Position numbers and translations under genes: made by a program. Under the pieces are notes generated by a model, which was not told the origin of the DNA, did not search any database, and saw only the letters and a program-made list of their open reading frames with translations. A stretch of 60,164 nucleotides of DNA. It comes from Lachnospiraceae bacterium. Lineage in GTDB: Bacteria > Bacillota > Clostridia > Lachnospirales > Lachnospiraceae. This document shows positions 57,096 through 60,164 of this stretch, one piece after another. Within the stretch, counting starts at the first letter, position 1; each line of letters opens with the position of its first letter. The DNA lies in assembly GCA_016280395.1 (NCBI GenBank), contig JAEEGQ010000095.1, positions 1 to 60,164 of the forward strand, written 5' to 3'.

Positions 57096-57908
57096 ATGCT
57101 TAAAAAAAGAATAATAACGGCCGGATTTATCGTGCTGTTCACCTTCCTGACCGGATTTTTCGGCGGTCCGTGGCTTTGCTTCGGAATGATGCTGATATCG
57201 CTTCAGGCACTGTTTGAGCTTTACAGGGCGAGCGGGATCGAAAAAAGCACCTTTGCGGTCATTTCCTACTTAAATACCGTTGCGATCTATACCTTCATGT
57301 TCTTTAACCGTGAACATCTGATGATCTATCTGCTCATGGTGAGCATATTACTCTACATGACGATATATGTATTTAAGTTCCCCAAATACAGGTTCACACA
57401 GGTATTTGTCTGCTTTGCGGGTGTGTTCTATATCTCGGTAATGCTGATGTATGTGTATCTCATACGCAGGCTTGACAACGGGATCTATTTCCTGTGGATG
57501 ATCTATGCGGGGTCATGGGGCTCCGATGTAGGTGCGTTTACCTTTGGAAAGCTCTTTGGCAAACATAAGCTCGTTCCGAACTTAAGTCCCAAGAAAACTG
57601 TTGAAGGCGCTGTCGGCGGCATAGTTGCGGCACTGTTTTTCGGTCTTGCCTATGCCTTCATCTTCAGAAACCGTATAGTCATCAACCTGCCTTACCTTAC
57701 CTGCCCGCTCATTGCGGGACTGAGCTCCCTTGTAGCCCAGGTTGGCGATCTTGCGGCATCCGCGATCAAGAGGCAGTGCGATATCAAGGATTACGGCAAA
57801 TGCCTGCCGGGACACGGCGGTATACTTGACAGATATGATTCGATCATTTTTGTTGCCCCGCTTGTTTATTTTCTTGATATCATGTTCACACATATTGCAA
57901 AATTTTAA
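57096..57908 (+). CDS. cdsA: Phosphatidate cytidylyltransferase
   Basis: 270 residues, about eight transmembrane helices. Makes CDP-diacylglycerol for phospholipid synthesis. The signature SAIKRQCDIKDYGKCLPGHG then GILDRYDS is complete, and LSPKKTVEGAVGG is present near residue 165. GTGAAG lies before the ATG. Standard position between uppS and dxr. Confidence 0.96.
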   Translation: MLKKRIITAGFIVLFTFLTGFFGGPWLCFGMMLISLQALFELYRASGIEKSTFAVISYLNTVAIYTFMFFNREHLMIYLLMVSILLYMTIYVFKFPKYRFTQVFVCFAGVFYISVMLMYVYLIRRLDNGIYFLWMIYAGSWGSDVGAFTFGKLFGKHKLVPNLSPKKTVEGAVGGIVAALFFGLAYAFIFRNRIVINLPYLTCPLIAGLSSLVAQVGDLAASAIKRQCDIKDYGKCLPGHGGILDRYDSIIFVAPLVYFLDIMFTHIAKF

Positions 57909-57926
57909 GATAAGATATCTGACATA

Positions 57927-59075
57927 ATGAGAAACGTATCGATCCTGGGGTCAACAGGCTCCATAGGGCGTCAGGCCCTTGAAATAGTCAGGAGAAATCC
58001 TGACAGGCTGTCCGTGTGCGCACTTGCGGCATCCACCAATATCGTTTTACTTGAGGAGCAGATTCGTGAATTTGCTCCTGCTCTTGTGTGCGTATTTGAT
58101 GAAAAAAAGGCAAAAGAGCTTGCGGAAAACATAAAGGACCTTAAAACGAAGGTCGTTACCGCCATGGACGGTCTTATTGAGTGCGCCTGCACAGAGCCTG
58201 CCGACACAGTCCTTGTTTCGGTTGTCGGTATGATCGGCGTAAGGCCGGTGATAGAAGCCATAAAAGCCGGCAAGGATATAGCCCTTGCAAATAAGGAATC
58301 CCTTGTAACCGCAGGGCATATCATCATGCCTCTCGTAAAGGAAAAGGGCGTAAAGCTCCTTCCTGTGGACAGCGAGCATTCAGCGATCTTTCAGTGTCTC
58401 AGGGGTGAAGAGTCGTCAAAGATCGAAAAGATACTCCTTACCGCTTCCGGCGGGCCTTTCCGCGGGAAGACCGCAAAAGAGCTTGAAACAATGACGGCTG
58501 CCGATGCCTTAAAGCATCCGAACTGGTCAATGGGCAGCAAGATAACCATAGATTCCTCTACTCTTGTTAATAAAGGGCTTGAGGTATGTGAGGTAAAATG
58601 GCTTTTTGACGTGGATCCGGATAACATCGAGGTTGTTGTCCAGCCCCAGAGCATACTGCATTCCGCAGTCCAGTTCTCGGACGGCGCGATAATCGGCCAG
58701 ATGGGGATCCCGGATATGAAGCTGCCGATACAGTTTGCGCTGCTTTATCCCGAAAGATGCGACCTTTCGGACAAGAGGGTGGATCTCTTTGAATTAAAGA
58801 GTATTTATTTTGAAAAGCCGGATACCGAAACCTTCCGCGCGCTGCCTCTTGCATACCGTGCCTTAAGACAGGGCGGCAACATGCCGACGGTTTACAATGC
58901 GGCAAACGAAGAGGCTGTAGCAGCCTTCCTTAAAGGCGGGATATCTTTCGGCACCATAACGGACTCAATAGAGGATGCCATGTCAAAGATCGGTTTTATT
59001 CCGGATCCTTCTCTTGAGGCAATACTTGAAACAGAAAAAGAAACACGGGCTTTTGTCCGGGACAGGAACAGATAG
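57927..59075 (+). CDS. dxr: 1-deoxy-D-xylulose-5-phosphate reductoisomerase
   Basis: 382 residues. First committed step of the MEP isoprenoid pathway. NADPH motif LGSTGSIGRQALEIV at the N terminus; LANKESLVTAGHI; metal and substrate residues in LPVDSEHSAIFQCL; the flexible-loop region SGGPFRGK and NWSMGSKITIDSSTLVNKGL then EVCEVKWLF. No clear Shine-Dalgarno before the ATG, so translation may be coupled to cdsA 18 bases upstream. Confidence 0.97.
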   Translation: MRNVSILGSTGSIGRQALEIVRRNPDRLSVCALAASTNIVLLEEQIREFAPALVCVFDEKKAKELAENIKDLKTKVVTAMDGLIECACTEPADTVLVSVVGMIGVRPVIEAIKAGKDIALANKESLVTAGHIIMPLVKEKGVKLLPVDSEHSAIFQCLRGEESSKIEKILLTASGGPFRGKTAKELETMTAADALKHPNWSMGSKITIDSSTLVNKGLEVCEVKWLFDVDPDNIEVVVQPQSILHSAVQFSDGAIIGQMGIPDMKLPIQFALLYPERCDLSDKRVDLFELKSIYFEKPDTETFRALPLAYRALRQGGNMPTVYNAANEEAVAAFLKGGISFGTITDSIEDAMSKIGFIPDPSLEAILETEKETRAFVRDRNR

Positions 59076-59078
59076 ATC

Positions 59079-60164
59079 ATGCTTCACACATTGTTAAACA
59101 TACTGATCGCGCTTTTGCTCCTCGGAGTGATCGTCGCTTTCCATGAATTCGGCCATTTCATCATCGCAAAGGCCAGAGGGATCACCGTCAGCGAGTTTTC
59201 CATAGGCATGGGGCCAAGGCTCATAAGCTTTGTGAAAGGCGGCACCAGGTATTCCCTGAAACTGCTGCCGATAGGCGGCTCCTGTGCCATGGGAGAAGAC
59301 GATACGGCGCCGTCGGAAGACGAGCACGCTTTCAACAATAAAAATGTCTGGGAGAGGATCGCGGTTATCTTTGCCGGTCCTGTTTTCAACTTTATCCTTG
59401 CATTCATCTTTGCTCTCGTTGTGATCGGTATCGTGGGTTATGACCCTGCGTACGTTATGAGCGTAAACATGGGCGAGCCTGCGGAAGAACAGGGCCTTAT
59501 GCGACTTGACAGGGTCACAAAGATAAACGGGAAAAAGATAAGGCTCGGACGCGAGATCCTGACATATTTCTATTTCCATACCCTTGATGATTCCGAAGTC
59601 ACCGTCGAATATGTCCGTACTGACGAAAGCGGCAAAGAGACGACAGGTACCGTTACCTATAAGCCAAAGTATGTGAAAAAGTATCTCCTTGGGTTTAACT
59701 ATACCCCCGGTGAGCAGGGACCCGCAAAGGTAAACGGTATAATCGAAGGCTACCCGATGGAAAAAGCGGGATTAAAGCCCGGCGATATCATAACGGCGCT
59801 TAACGGGGATCCGATACAGGACAGCCAGGGGCTTGCTGAATACCTTGCAAGGCATCCGCTTTCGGAACAGGAGATCGATGTTACGTTTTTAAGGGACGGA
59901 ACCGAAACGACAGTAAAGGTGACTCCAATGTATTCCACGGAAGGGTATTCCCTCGGCTTTGAATACAATACCGGATACAGGGAAAAAACAGGGTTTTTCG
60001 GCGTAATAAAATACAGCTTCTTCGAGGTCAAATACTGGATCGAAGCAACTGTCGGAAGCCTTGGCCAGCTGTTTACCGGCAAGCTTTCAACACAGGACAT
60101 CGGCGGCCCCGTAAGGATAGTAAGCGAGATCGGCAATGTTGTTGACCAGAGCAGGGAGGACGGA
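59079..60164 (+). CDS. rseP: RseP/RasP site-2 membrane metalloprotease, 3' truncated
   Basis: 362 codons to the window end with no stop, so the C terminus is missing. The zinc motif HEFGH is at residues 22-26 in the first transmembrane helix (LIALLLLGVIVAFHEFGHF). A PDZ domain is near residues 205-285 (GIIEGYPMEKAGLKPGDIIT, LNGDPIQDSQGLAEYL). The visible part ends in the segment GQLFTGKLSTQDIGGPVRIV before the second catalytic site (NLLP/D motif beyond). These proteases cut anti-sigma factors and signal peptides inside the membrane. Confidence 0.95.
   Translation, partial: MLHTLLNILIALLLLGVIVAFHEFGHFIIAKARGITVSEFSIGMGPRLISFVKGGTRYSLKLLPIGGSCAMGEDDTAPSEDEHAFNNKNVWERIAVIFAGPVFNFILAFIFALVVIGIVGYDPAYVMSVNMGEPAEEQGLMRLDRVTKINGKKIRLGREILTYFYFHTLDDSEVTVEYVRTDESGKETTGTVTYKPKYVKKYLLGFNYTPGEQGPAKVNGIIEGYPMEKAGLKPGDIITALNGDPIQDSQGLAEYLARHPLSEQEIDVTFLRDGTETTVKVTPMYSTEGYSLGFEYNTGYREKTGFFGVIKYSFFEVKYWIEATVGSLGQLFTGKLSTQDIGGPVRIVSEIGNVVDQSREDG

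Overview
The window is a single chromosomal segment from a motile, low-to-mid GC member of the Clostridia, most likely Lachnospiraceae. The evidence is the Bacillus/Clostridium-type order topA-codY-flgB...cheD-sigD...rpsB-tsf, the FliY/CheC/CheD chemotaxis set, CodY itself, Gram-positive ribosome-binding sites (AGGAGG) and the lack of P- and L-ring genes. No tRNA, rRNA, CRISPR array, transposase or phage gene was seen.

Layout. (1) 1-3871: the 3' end of comM, then dprA and topA. (2) 4011-4874: codY with its own promoter, which contains a good CodY-box match, followed by a terminator and a 433-bp spacer with further CodY-box-like sequences. (3) 5308-40833: a nearly unbroken fla/che operon of about 35.5 kb: flgB-flgC-fliE-fliF-fliG-fliH-fliI-fliJ-ylxF-fliK-flgD-orf-flgE-flbD-motA-motB-fliL-fliM-fliY-cheY-fliO-fliP-fliQ-fliR-flhB-flhA-flhF-flhG-pilZ-cheB-cheA-cheW-cheC-cheD-orf-sigD-fapA-like-orf-swrB-like-orf. 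It supplies the rod, MS ring, export apparatus, hook, stator, switch, placement proteins, most of the chemotaxis core (no cheR, receptor or flagellin gene) and the late flagellar sigma factor. Several gene junctions carry hairpins, and one internal promoter precedes fliM. (4) 40896-42972: rpsB-tsf with promoter, structured leader and a strong terminator.

(5) 43018-54983: a block of about 12 kb lying between tsf and pyrH, which are adjacent in many Firmicutes. It starts with the most unusual locus: two membrane-anchored SGNH-hydrolase-like proteins, each fused to BspA-type leucine-rich repeats, flanking an MBOAT O-acyltransferase. The domain order is opposite in the two fusions. This looks like a surface O-acylation system. 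A 169-bp palindromic element and a 44-bp tandem repeat follow, then a minus-strand MFS transporter-birA pair, and plus-strand genes for a Dabb-domain protein (behind a structured leader), peptidase T, a membrane GGDEF protein, an RNase H-like protein and a bactofilin. (6) 55026-60164: the conserved pyrH-frr-uppS-cdsA-dxr-rseP run, with rseP cut by the window end.

All calls come from reading the sequence and translations; no database search was run. Promoters, boxes and RNA structures are pattern matches made by eye.
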